A stretch of 6,935 nt of DNA. Origin: Parvularculaceae bacterium. GTDB taxonomy: Bacteria > Pseudomonadota > Alphaproteobacteria > Caulobacterales > Parvularculaceae. Below, piece after piece: positions 1 to 5,937 of the stretch (position 1 is its first letter; every line of letters starts with the position of its first letter). The stretch spans positions 1 to 6,935 of the forward strand of contig SHAI01000133.1 of NCBI GenBank assembly GCA_004213235.1. The letters run 5' to 3'. A program made the position numbers and the translations under genes. The notes below the pieces were generated by a model. That model was not told the origin of the DNA. It saw only the letters and a program-made list of their open reading frames with translations, and searched no databases.

Positions 1-565
1 GCAGATTATCGCGCCCGATGATCGCTGGGAACGGGGGCCCATACGCGCAAACACCAATTATGTCCGATGCCATTTCTGCATCAAAATGATATGTATGGGC
101 GAAATAAAAATCAGCGCCAGACAAATGTCGGTCCAATGCCGGATGATCACGTTTGAATTCGACGCAATTCCAGCCCATGTGCGGCGCGCGGCGCTCAGCG
201 CTCGGTGGCAGAGGGGCCGTATGACCAGAAATCCACCCAAGGCCAGGCGTTTTGCCAAATTCCACCCCATGATTAGCAAGCAACTGCATCCCGACGCATA
301 TCCCAAGGAATGGCGCACCACGCCTTAAAACCCGTTCGCGCATGGCGTCCAACATACCCGGCATCGCCTCAAGTCCTTGAAAACACGAACGAAAAGCACC
401 CACACCAGGTAAAATAATACGGTCCGCCGCGATAAGTTGATCCGCGTCCGACACGAGATCGACAGACGCAGCAATGCCAGCTTGCCGCGCAGCACGTTGC
501 AACGCCTTCTGCACCGAGCGCAGATTGCCGGATCCATAATCGATAATCGCTACGTGTTCTGTCAT
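1..565 (-). CDS. hisH: Imidazole glycerol phosphate synthase glutaminase subunit HisH, 3' end beyond the window
   Basis: HisH hydrolyses glutamine and channels ammonia to HisF, which forms imidazole glycerol phosphate and AICAR in histidine synthesis in the cytoplasm. Reading the minus strand from the ATG at 565 gives 188 uninterrupted codons running off base 1. The class I glutamine amidotransferase pattern is clear: AIIDYGSGNL at residues 6-15, the oxyanion-strand block LPGVGAF at 52-58, the nucleophile elbow GICVGMQ at 88-94 with Cys90, HMGWN at 129-133 and YFAHTYHF at 154-161. The His-Glu pair of the triad (FHPEKS block in the family) would lie past the edge; the family is about 200-215 residues, so roughly 20 are missing. 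It lies 88 bases downstream of hisB on the same strand, as in alphaproteobacterial hisBHAF operons. The ribosome site is weak: GAGG lies 13 bases from the ATG and inside an inverted repeat. Identity is secure. Confidence 0.96.
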   Translation of the reverse strand, partial: MTEHVAIIDYGSGNLRSVQKALQRAARQAGIAASVDLVSDADQLIAADRIILPGVGAFRSCFQGLEAMPGMLDAMRERVLRRGAPFLGICVGMQLLANHGVEFGKTPGLGWISGHTAPLPPSAERRAPHMGWNCVEFKRDHPALDRHLSGADFYFAHTYHFDAEMASDIIGVCAYGPPFPAIIGRDNL

Positions 566-574
566 CGCGACCGG

Positions 575-626
575 GTGACCTCGACAAATACTATACGCGC
601 CCATGCTGTAACTGCGAAGAGGTCAC
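575..626 (-). promoter_or_regulatory. Inverted repeat in the hisB-hisH gap overlapping the likely hisH ribosome site
   Basis: Perfect 8-base arms, GTGACCTC at 575-582 and GAGGTCAC at 619-626, are separated by 36 bases. In the minus-strand transcript the second arm carries GAGG, the best Shine-Dalgarno candidate for hisH, 13 bases before its ATG. Pairing of the arms would hide that site. The arms and positions are seen directly. A role in translation control or as an operator is inference, and an 8-base match in a gap this size can arise by chance. Confidence 0.35.
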
Positions 627-653
627 GGCAATTACGGGAGAAATAGTCTTAAA

Positions 654-1259
654 TTATCCGCCAAGGACACCTTTGGTGGAGGGCAGGGCATCTTCAGCCC
701 GAGGGTCAATCTCTATCGCCTGGCGCACCGCCCGGGCGGTTGCCTTGAAACAGCTCTCAACAATGTGGTGGCAATTCGTCCCGTAGAGATTTTCAACATG
801 GAGGCAGATGCCAGCATTGGTCGCAAATGCGTGGAACCATTCCTTGAACAGCTCTGTGTCCATGTCGCCAATTTTGTCTCGGGGAAAATCAACCCGCCAG
901 ATCAGATAGGGGCGCATGGAGACGTCCACGCTTGCCCGGGATAGCGTTTCATCCATCGGGACATAGGCAGATCCAAACCGGCGGATGCCAACCATATCCC
1001 CGACGGCCTTTTGAAAGGCACGGGCCATGACAATGCCGACATCCTCAACGGTGTGGTGCATATCGACGTGAAGATCACCCTCGGCGCGAACTTTTAGATC
1101 GATCAGGGAATGCCTGGAAAACGCTTCCAACATATGATCGAAAAAGCCGATCCCTGTTTCGACGTCATATTCCCCAGCGCCGTCGAGATCGAGCGCAACA
1201 AGAATTTCCGTTTCCTTGGTCTTGCGCTCCATCGTGGCGGCGCGTTCAGAAAAATTCAT
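654..1259 (-). CDS. hisB: Imidazoleglycerol-phosphate dehydratase HisB (monofunctional)
   Basis: Cytoplasmic Mn-dependent enzyme that dehydrates imidazole glycerol phosphate to imidazole acetol phosphate in histidine synthesis. The 201-residue protein has the two repeated halves of the family: GFFDHML at 38-44 and HHTVEDVG at 68-75 in the first, MDETLSR at 102-108 and NCHHIVE at 162-168 in the second, with the metal-binding HHxxE pair in each. It ends PSTKGVLGG, as usual. There is no N-terminal phosphatase domain, so it is the short form typical of alphaproteobacteria. The reading frame is open to an ATG at 1313, but conserved sequence (ERKTKET) begins only at residue 11 of the form given here, and a TATAAT box sits just upstream of 1313, so the longer start may not be transcribed. 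ATGs at 1271 and 1232 are alternatives; no start has a strong ribosome site. It is divergent from hslV and upstream of hisH. Confidence 0.96.
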   Translation of the reverse strand: MNFSERAATMERKTKETEILVALDLDGAGEYDVETGIGFFDHMLEAFSRHSLIDLKVRAEGDLHVDMHHTVEDVGIVMARAFQKAVGDMVGIRRFGSAYVPMDETLSRASVDVSMRPYLIWRVDFPRDKIGDMDTELFKEWFHAFATNAGICLHVENLYGTNCHHIVESCFKATARAVRQAIEIDPRAEDALPSTKGVLGG

Positions 1260-1315
1260 TGAGACATCCATAGCTTGGCGTGTAGCTGATTTTTCAGCAC
1301 TTGGCACGCGCATAG

Positions 1316-1321
1316 ATTATA
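1316..1321 (-). promoter_or_regulatory. Candidate -10 box (TATAAT) for hisB
   Basis: On the minus strand the hexamer TATAAT lies at 1321-1316, about 57 bases before the chosen hisB start. The sequence 17 bases upstream (AGGGGG) does not resemble a -35 box, so the call rests on the -10 hexamer and its position in the divergent gap. If used, transcription would begin near 1309, which favours the 1259 or 1271 start for hisB over 1313. Confidence 0.35.
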
Positions 1322-1340
1322 TTTGATCGAAAAACAGGCC

Positions 1341-1350
1341 CCCTTAAGGG
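1341..1350. promoter_or_regulatory. 10-base perfect palindrome between hisB and hslV
   Basis: CCCTTAAGGG is a perfect palindrome in the divergent gap. It overlaps the place where a -35 box for the hisB TATAAT would fall, and it is 60 bases upstream of hslV. It could be a binding site for a dimeric regulator, but no matching second copy was noticed and no known operator is recognised. Confidence 0.2.
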
Positions 1351-1409
1351 TGGACCTTGGCGAATATCGACCTATGTCTTCCTTCCCGAACGTCAAGAGG
1401 ATCCCGGAC

Positions 1410-1973
1410 ATGTCCAACCCGATTGAAATGCATGGCACAACCATCCTCGCGGTGCGTCGCGGCGACACGGTGTGTGTCGGCGGTGACGGCCAGGTGAGCC
1501 TTGGCCAGACCGTCGTGAAGGGCGATGCACGCAAGGTGCGGCGGATTGGGCACAAGGACCCGGGCGGGCAGGGGGGCGTTATCGCCGGGTTTGCCGGCGC
1601 CACGGCGGACGCTTTTACCCTGCTGGAACGCCTGGAAGCCAAACTGGAACAACACCCAACCCAGTTAACCCGCGCCGCCGTCGAACTTGCCAAGGATTGG
1701 CGCATGGACCGTTATCTGCGGCGATTGGAAGCCATGATGATCGTCGCCGATAAGGATGTGACATTGACGCTCACTGGCGCTGGCGATGTCATAGAACCAC
1801 AATTCGGCGTGACCGCGATTGGATCAGGGGGCGAATTCGCAAGGGCCGCTGCGCGCGCCCTGCTGGAGGAAACCGATCTTGGCGCAGAGGATATTGTCCG
1901 CAAGGCCATGAAGATCGCTGCTGAAGTTTGTGTTTACACGAATGATAGCCTGACGGTTGAGATAATTTCCTGA
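1410..1973 (+). CDS. hslV: ATP-dependent protease peptidase subunit HslV
   Basis: Proteasome-beta-type threonine peptidase of the cytoplasmic HslVU protease; twelve subunits form the double-ring chamber that degrades proteins unfolded by HslU. The 187-residue product starts at an ATG 9 bases after AGAGG (1396-1400). The motif HGTTILAVRR places the catalytic threonine at residue 10, so a nine-residue propeptide would be removed. Counterparts of E. coli Asp17 and Lys33 are Asp26 and Lys42, and the IGSGG block is at 137-141. The YTN near the C terminus is conserved. An upstream in-frame ATG at 1374 and a TTG at 1323 lack ribosome sites. Unusual is a turn of eleven residues between the KVRR block and VIAGFAG, about six longer than in E. 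coli. The gene is followed after 93 bases by hslU. No convincing heat-shock (sigma-32) promoter was found upstream. Confidence 0.97.
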   Translation: MSNPIEMHGTTILAVRRGDTVCVGGDGQVSLGQTVVKGDARKVRRIGHKDPGGQGGVIAGFAGATADAFTLLERLEAKLEQHPTQLTRAAVELAKDWRMDRYLRRLEAMMIVADKDVTLTLTGAGDVIEPQFGVTAIGSGGEFARAAARALLEETDLGAEDIVRKAMKIAAEVCVYTNDSLTVEIIS

Positions 1974-2025
1974 AATCCGCTGACAATTAGCCCGTTTTTT
2001 GAGTTAACTAGCAAGCAAACTAAGT

Positions 2026-2049
2026 GGACCTTTCCGCATTATCAGGTCC
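2026..2049 (+). promoter_or_regulatory. Small inverted repeat just upstream of the hslU ribosome site
   Basis: GGACCT at 2026-2031 and AGGTCC at 2044-2049 form six pairs around a 12-base loop. The stem ends one base before GAGGG (2050-2054), the Shine-Dalgarno candidate for hslU, which has a long 12-base gap to the ATG. The stem could influence hslU translation or mark an mRNA processing site. It has no T run, so it is not a factor-independent terminator. Function is inferred and weakly supported. Confidence 0.3.
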
Positions 2050-2066
2050 GAGGGACAAGCATATTT

Positions 2067-3377
2067 ATGACAGACTTTAGCCCGCGCGAGATCGTTTCAG
2101 AGCTTGATCGTTTCATTATTGGCCAGAAGGCGGCAAAACGCGCTGTTGCTATTGCCCTTAGAAATCGCTGGCGCAGGCGGCGGGTAGACGGCGCGCTTCA
2201 GGATGAAATTACACCCAAGAACATTTTGATGATCGGGCCAACGGGCGTCGGCAAAACGGAGATTTCCAGGCGGCTCGCAAAGCTCGCAGGCGCACCGTTT
2301 TTAAAAGTTGAAGCAACAAAGTTCACCGAAGTTGGTTATGTCGGGCGCGACGTAGATTCCATCATTCGTGACCTGGTTGAAGTGGCCATCGGCCTGGTGC
2401 GCGACAAAAAGCGCGAGGCAGTCAAAACCAGGGCTCAGGAGGCGGCTGAAGAACGGGTCCTGGCGGCCCTGGTCGGTCCGGACGCAGGGGAAAAAACAAG
2501 AGAGAGCTTTCGCAATCGGTTAAGAAGCGGCGACCTGGACGACACCGAAATTGAGCTTGAAATTCGCGAAACCGGCGCTGGTCCGAGCTTTGAAATTCCG
2601 GGCATGCCTGGCGCGCAGGTTGGCATGATCAACCTTTCCGACATTCTCGGCAAATCCTTTGCCGGGCCAGCCAAAAAACGCAGCCTCAAAGTGCGCGATG
2701 CCTATGAACCATTAATGGCGGAGGAGGGCGACAAGCTCCTCGATGATGATGCCATCACGGCAGAGGCGCTGGAACTGGCCCAGAACGACGGCATCGTTTT
2801 TATCGACGAAATCGATAAAATCGCGCGCGGCGTCGATTCAGGACGCTCCAGCGCAGACGTCTCTCGCGAGGGCGTGCAGCGGGACCTCCTGCCGCTGATC
2901 GAGGGCGCGACCGTTTCGACAAAACATGGGCAAGTGAAGACCGACCATATCTTATTCGTGGCATCGGGGGCTTTTCATACCGCCAAACCATCGGATCTGC
3001 TGCCTGAACTACAGGGTCGGTTGCCTATTCGCGTGGAGCTGGAAGCATTATCGCGAGATGATCTAAAACGCATTTTGACGGAGCCAGAGGCAAGCCTGAT
3101 CAAACAATATATCGCGCTGATGGCGACCGAGGGCGTAGACCTGAGCTTCAGCGATGATGCCCTGGACGCGCTGGCGGATGGCGCAGCAGCGGTGAATGCA
3201 AACGTTGAAAATATCGGCGCGCGACGTCTGGCGACAATCATGGAAAAGGTGCTGGAAGAGCTCTCCTATGATGCGCCCGACCGCCACGGCCAGGAGATGT
3301 TGATTGACGCAAGCTATGTGAATGATCGCCTGGAAAAAATCGCCAAGGACGCGGATTTGTCAAAATACGTGCTTTGA
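2067..3377 (+). CDS. hslU: ATP-dependent protease ATPase subunit HslU
   Basis: AAA+ Clp/Hsp100-family unfoldase that forms a hexameric ring, unfolds substrates and passes them into HslV. The 436-residue product has the full family layout: N-terminal SPREIVSELDRFIIGQ, Walker A GPTGVGKT at 57-64, the pore loop GYVGRD at 90-95, the intermediate (I) domain at about 110-240, Walker B IVFIDE at 243-248, a sensor-1 region around FVASGAFH, and the sensor-2 block GARR near residue 387. The C terminus reads DLSKYVL, matching the tail that inserts into HslV and activates it, so the partnership with the neighbouring hslV should be intact. Length is normal for the family (about 435-445). GAGGG at 2050-2054 is the probable ribosome site. 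It probably shares a transcript with hslV, 93 bases upstream, since no terminator is visible between them. Confidence 0.98.
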   Translation: MTDFSPREIVSELDRFIIGQKAAKRAVAIALRNRWRRRRVDGALQDEITPKNILMIGPTGVGKTEISRRLAKLAGAPFLKVEATKFTEVGYVGRDVDSIIRDLVEVAIGLVRDKKREAVKTRAQEAAEERVLAALVGPDAGEKTRESFRNRLRSGDLDDTEIELEIRETGAGPSFEIPGMPGAQVGMINLSDILGKSFAGPAKKRSLKVRDAYEPLMAEEGDKLLDDDAITAEALELAQNDGIVFIDEIDKIARGVDSGRSSADVSREGVQRDLLPLIEGATVSTKHGQVKTDHILFVASGAFHTAKPSDLLPELQGRLPIRVELEALSRDDLKRILTEPEASLIKQYIALMATEGVDLSFSDDALDALADGAAAVNANVENIGARRLATIMEKVLEELSYDAPDRHGQEMLIDASYVNDRLEKIAKDADLSKYVL

Positions 3378-3429
3378 ACCCAAATTTTCAGGCTCGGATT
3401 TATCCATCACGGCCGGTTTGGAGGTTATC

Positions 3430-3555
3430 ATGCTCGCGCGCTCGGCACGCTTGATCGAACGAAAAACCGGCGGCGGCAGGGTCTTTTTTCAAGGAATTGG
3501 GCGACAGGTACCGCTGATGGGAACCAGATGTGTCGAAAGCGCAACAGCCGTTTGA
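3430..3555 (+). CDS. Possible 41-residue small protein or leader peptide upstream of the PDT-like gene
   Basis: Not recognised. An ATG at 3430 follows GGAGG (3420-3424) by five bases, the best ribosome binding site in the window. It opens 41 codons, beginning MLARSARLIERKTGGG and ending in TGA at 3553. The peptide is basic in its first half, has a tandem Phe pair at residues 19-20, and shows no membrane segment or known domain. Codon use is not strongly coding-like. It sits 52 bases after hslU, and a GC-rich hairpin follows eight bases after its stop, just ahead of the PDT-like gene, an arrangement also seen with leader peptides. Two Phe codons are few for a classic phenylalanine attenuator. 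It may equally be a chance ORF with a good ribosome site. Confidence 0.35.
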   Translation: MLARSARLIERKTGGGRVFFQGIGRQVPLMGTRCVESATAV

Positions 3556-3562
3556 AACGATG

Positions 3563-3587
3563 CCCTTTGCGAAGTCGCGCGCAAGGG
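3563..3587 (+). promoter_or_regulatory. GC-rich hairpin between the small ORF and the PDT-like gene
   Basis: CCCTTTGCG at 3563-3571 can pair with CGCAAGGG at 3580-3587, giving eight pairs with one bulged T and an eight-base loop. The following TTAATCTATCTT is only partly T-rich, so a factor-independent terminator for hslVU or an attenuator is possible but not clear. The same bases also offer a weak promoter reading: TTGCGA at 3567-3572, a 16-base spacer, then TAATCT at 3589-3594, which would start RNA near 3601, about 18 bases before the downstream ATG. Confidence 0.4.
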
Positions 3588-3618
3588 TTAATCTATCTTC
3601 GCAGAAGTGGGGATCGGA

Positions 3619-5250
3619 ATGGCGGATGGCGTACCGGGCATGAACAATAGCCAGCGAAACCTTGGTAAAAAACGCGTGCGAATCGCCTTCACAGGCGAGG
3701 AGTTTGGTTTCGGCTACACGGCCGCCGACAAATATGTTCAGGGCTTTAAAGACGCGCGGCGCCACCTCCTGCGCGATGCAGGCGAATGGGCCGGAACGCA
3801 CGCCAAGTTTTCGGGCCTCAGACTGGGCACAACTAACCAGGATGCCGGGAACCGCCATGACCCACCACCATCGCATTTTGACCTGAAAACCCCCGAATAC
3901 AAACCGCTCTTCACCAAAGAGCAGGCACTTATGGCGGTTAATGACAGCAATGCGGATGTGGCGCTGGTTCCGTTTTATGCCCCTAAACTGGGGTACGATA
4001 TTGAGACGCTGAACACGATTTCGAACCTGTTCGCCCTGGTCGCGGTTGACCAGGTTTGCGCCGATGATGGATTTTGTCTTGCGGTATACGAACCACAATT
4101 GCTGGACGTGGTGCAGACATCCCACCCTGGCTCAAGCCTGTCATCGATATTAAACGCACACCGCCCACGCTTTGGCACCGAGGGCGACGATGTTGCACGA
4201 TGGGGGCAGGGGGCAGGCACGCCAGAGGGACGGTTTGACCAGCGCATGGGCATGCAGCTTGACACGCCATCTCAATATATGATCCGCGAGCGGATTGATA
4301 CGGTCTTCGCCGGCCCTGATGCCCTGCGGCGATGCAAATCCAAACTCGATAGCCTGCGCGGGTCGGGCGTGGATGTGAAAGGCTCCCTGCAACAGGTCGA
4401 GCCTCACCGGGAGATGGCCCGGCTTGCGCGCGGTACACTGAATAATTCACGCCAGACGGCTGCATTCTTTGACCCGGAGCATGGCCGCACAACGTTCCAG
4501 TCCACCATGTCAGCTGATCAGGCGGGAAATAAACTTTACGGCGTTGTCATGCCCCTTGGTGTCGCAATGCGTTCGCCTGATTATGTGATCATCGATCCGG
4601 AAATGGATGACTTTGACCCGGCAGAACCGCGCAATCAGACATCATTTTTCGTCGTTCGGAAGATTGTCGATAAAAGTGCCGTGGACGATAAATTGGCCCT
4701 GTCGGATAGGCGGGCAAAATTCTGGACCGCACGCATCAAAGGGATCCGCGATGAATATGATGGCGACGAGGTTCAAGGCGTTCGCCTGATGCTGCGCTTT
4801 ACACGGAGCGGAGAAGCAGCATCCACGGGAGATTTCGCAGACGTATTACGCAGCGCGAACGTGCGCCATCGGCAAACACAAATCCGCGACGATTCTGGCG
4901 AGGACACCCCGGCACCGATAGTTTTTGATATTGAATTTGATCGTGACCAAATTAATTCTACTGCGGCCAAAGTGCTGCGCGTTGCATTTGAGCGCTCAAA
5001 ACAACGCAGCGCTTCGGTACTCGCTGCGATGCCGCTGTATGACCACCAATTGCCACCGCTAAGCGAACGCCGCATGTTGCGCGAAGGTTTACGGTCATTT
5101 GTAAACACCAAGGTTCGCGGAATTTGGATCCAACACCGCACGGTCATTAATCTGGCCTTAGGCGCTGGTCTTGCGTCATTAGCATGGATCGGGCGGCACG
5201 ATATTGCTGCTCTGGCACGCGCTGTCCTGGCGCAGCTTGGGCTTGGCTGA
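3619..5250 (+). CDS. Divergent prephenate dehydratase-like protein with ACT-like domain and C-terminal membrane segment
   Basis: A 543-residue protein of unknown function. By eye it follows prephenate dehydratase (PDT) in order: VRIAFTGEEFGFGYTAA (20-36) for the N-terminal RIAxxGxxG block; ADVALVPF (112-119) and GYDIETL; TSHP (167-170) for ySHPqaL; NNSRQTAAFF (275-284) for the STAxAA block; LYGVVM (306-311); RNQTSFFVV (338-346) for the NxTRFxV motif. An ACT-like domain follows (about 387-474, with PIVFDIEFD and SVLAAMPLYD). Family members are about 280-300 residues; the surplus is an insert at about 182-266, a smaller one before TSF, and a tail with a hydrophobic stretch at 508-525 flanked by basic residues. 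Catalytic positions differ: PIEN is PFYA and TRF is TSF, so PDT activity is doubtful. The ATG at 3619 follows GGGGA by five bases; a GTG at 3607 and an ATG at 3640 are alternatives. It converges on the Smr gene, whose stop lies 45 bases away. Confidence 0.72.
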   Translation: MADGVPGMNNSQRNLGKKRVRIAFTGEEFGFGYTAADKYVQGFKDARRHLLRDAGEWAGTHAKFSGLRLGTTNQDAGNRHDPPPSHFDLKTPEYKPLFTKEQALMAVNDSNADVALVPFYAPKLGYDIETLNTISNLFALVAVDQVCADDGFCLAVYEPQLLDVVQTSHPGSSLSSILNAHRPRFGTEGDDVARWGQGAGTPEGRFDQRMGMQLDTPSQYMIRERIDTVFAGPDALRRCKSKLDSLRGSGVDVKGSLQQVEPHREMARLARGTLNNSRQTAAFFDPEHGRTTFQSTMSADQAGNKLYGVVMPLGVAMRSPDYVIIDPEMDDFDPAEPRNQTSFFVVRKIVDKSAVDDKLALSDRRAKFWTARIKGIRDEYDGDEVQGVRLMLRFTRSGEAASTGDFADVLRSANVRHRQTQIRDDSGEDTPAPIVFDIEFDRDQINSTAAKVLRVAFERSKQRSASVLAAMPLYDHQLPPLSERRMLREGLRSFVNTKVRGIWIQHRTVINLALGAGLASLAWIGRHDIAALARAVLAQLGLG

Positions 5251-5295
5251 TTGCCCTTGCAAATACCCATTGTTCGACGCAGCGGCCCGGTACAT

Positions 5296-5922
5296 TCATG
5301 CCTTTAAAAACAGGTAGAACGCGCCGTCGCCGCCGTCTTTCGGGCGGGCTTTGGACAAGCGCGCAATCATGTGCCGCAGTCGCGGCCCGTCTGCCCAATC
5401 TGGCAATCGGTCGCGAAGAACGCCGCGGCGGGGATATGCGTCTTCCATCCCGCCATAAATTGGTTGGCCCCGGCGCATTCTAGCGTGCGTCATATTGCTG
5501 GCAGATGCCGGGCCGCCCTTACCTGTTATGATGAGCACGCAGCGGCACCCATCAGTATACGCCATTTGCACAAACTGGTGAAAGGCACGTTCCGCCGCCA
5601 ATTGGGTCATGCCGTGGAGATCGAGAACCCGCTCGATCGGCAATCTCCTGTTCGCTGCAAGACGGTCCCGCTTCGGGTCACCAGCGCCATAAGCCGTGAC
5701 CCGTGGGACGTTTCGGCTCTGGCGCCTCTTCTCCGGCAGGGCAGGAGCTACATTCTTCGAATGTGATAACACCCCCACCTGACCGCGCGCCGTTTCTGGC
5801 TTTATGTTATCTCCCGTTATCTCCTCTTTATGGGGATCATATGGCGCGACATCTTTAATGGCGCGCTGCCATAGCGACGCCTCTGCGGGCGTTACCCGGC
5901 GCTTACGCACTTTGCAAACCAT
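5296..5922 (-). CDS. Smr-domain (MutS2 C-terminal-like) protein
   Basis: A 208-residue protein with an N-terminal block typical of alphaproteobacterial Smr proteins (KRRVTPAEASLW, 8-19), a basic, probably disordered linker (about 30-95), and a C-terminal Smr domain with LDLHGM (100-105), ITGKG (132-136), RGVLRDRLP (166-174) and GAFYLFL (200-206). Smr domains bind or nick branched DNA or cleave RNA in characterised relatives; the role of this stand-alone alphaproteobacterial form is not established. About 29 residues separate TGKG from RGVLR, roughly 20 more than in many relatives, including a Gly/Tyr-rich part. The start ATG lies 15 bases after the mltA stop, so the two are probably co-transcribed. 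The ribosome site is weak (AGG within GCAGGTTAAG). The protein is likely cytoplasmic; no signal peptide is seen. Confidence 0.9.
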   Translation of the reverse strand: MVCKVRKRRVTPAEASLWQRAIKDVAPYDPHKEEITGDNIKPETARGQVGVLSHSKNVAPALPEKRRQSRNVPRVTAYGAGDPKRDRLAANRRLPIERVLDLHGMTQLAAERAFHQFVQMAYTDGCRCVLIITGKGGPASASNMTHARMRRGQPIYGGMEDAYPRRGVLRDRLPDWADGPRLRHMIARLSKARPKDGGDGAFYLFLKA

Positions 5923-5937
5923 GTGGCTTAACCTGCA

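Noticed and set aside
58..587. Several short open frames on both strands in the first 600 bases
   Set aside because: All overlap the intact hisH frame, which has a start at 565 and runs off the left edge. They might suggest a broken gene, but the hisH frame has no interruption.
1355..1378. Possible sigma-32 heat-shock promoter upstream of hslV (CTTGGCG ... CCTATGTC)
   Set aside because: The two elements are only about 8 bases apart, too close for a sigma-32 promoter, and both match the consensus poorly.
1256..1705. 149-codon open frame on the minus strand over hslV
   Set aside because: Antisense to the conserved hslV gene and overlapping hisB in another frame; Ser/Arg/Pro-rich with no family resemblance.
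3400..4125. 241-codon open frame on the minus strand
   Set aside because: It is antisense to the start of the PDT-like gene and has no recognisable domain. The plus-strand frame here aligns with a known fold, so this is a shadow.
3983..4492. 169-codon open frame on the minus strand
   Set aside because: Antisense to the PDT-like gene, low-complexity Pro/Arg/Gly composition, no domain.
5238..5255. GGGC/GCCC pairing at the end of the PDT-like gene as a terminator
   Set aside because: Only four pairs, partly inside the coding sequence, and no T run follows; not a credible terminator for the convergent genes.
4773..5270. 165-codon open frame on the minus strand
   Set aside because: Ser/Arg-rich translation typical of an antisense frame over the ACT-like region and membrane tail; no ribosome site or domain.
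5371..5766. 131-codon open frame on the plus strand
   Set aside because: Antisense to the Smr gene, whose minus-strand frame carries clear LDLHG and TGKG motifs.
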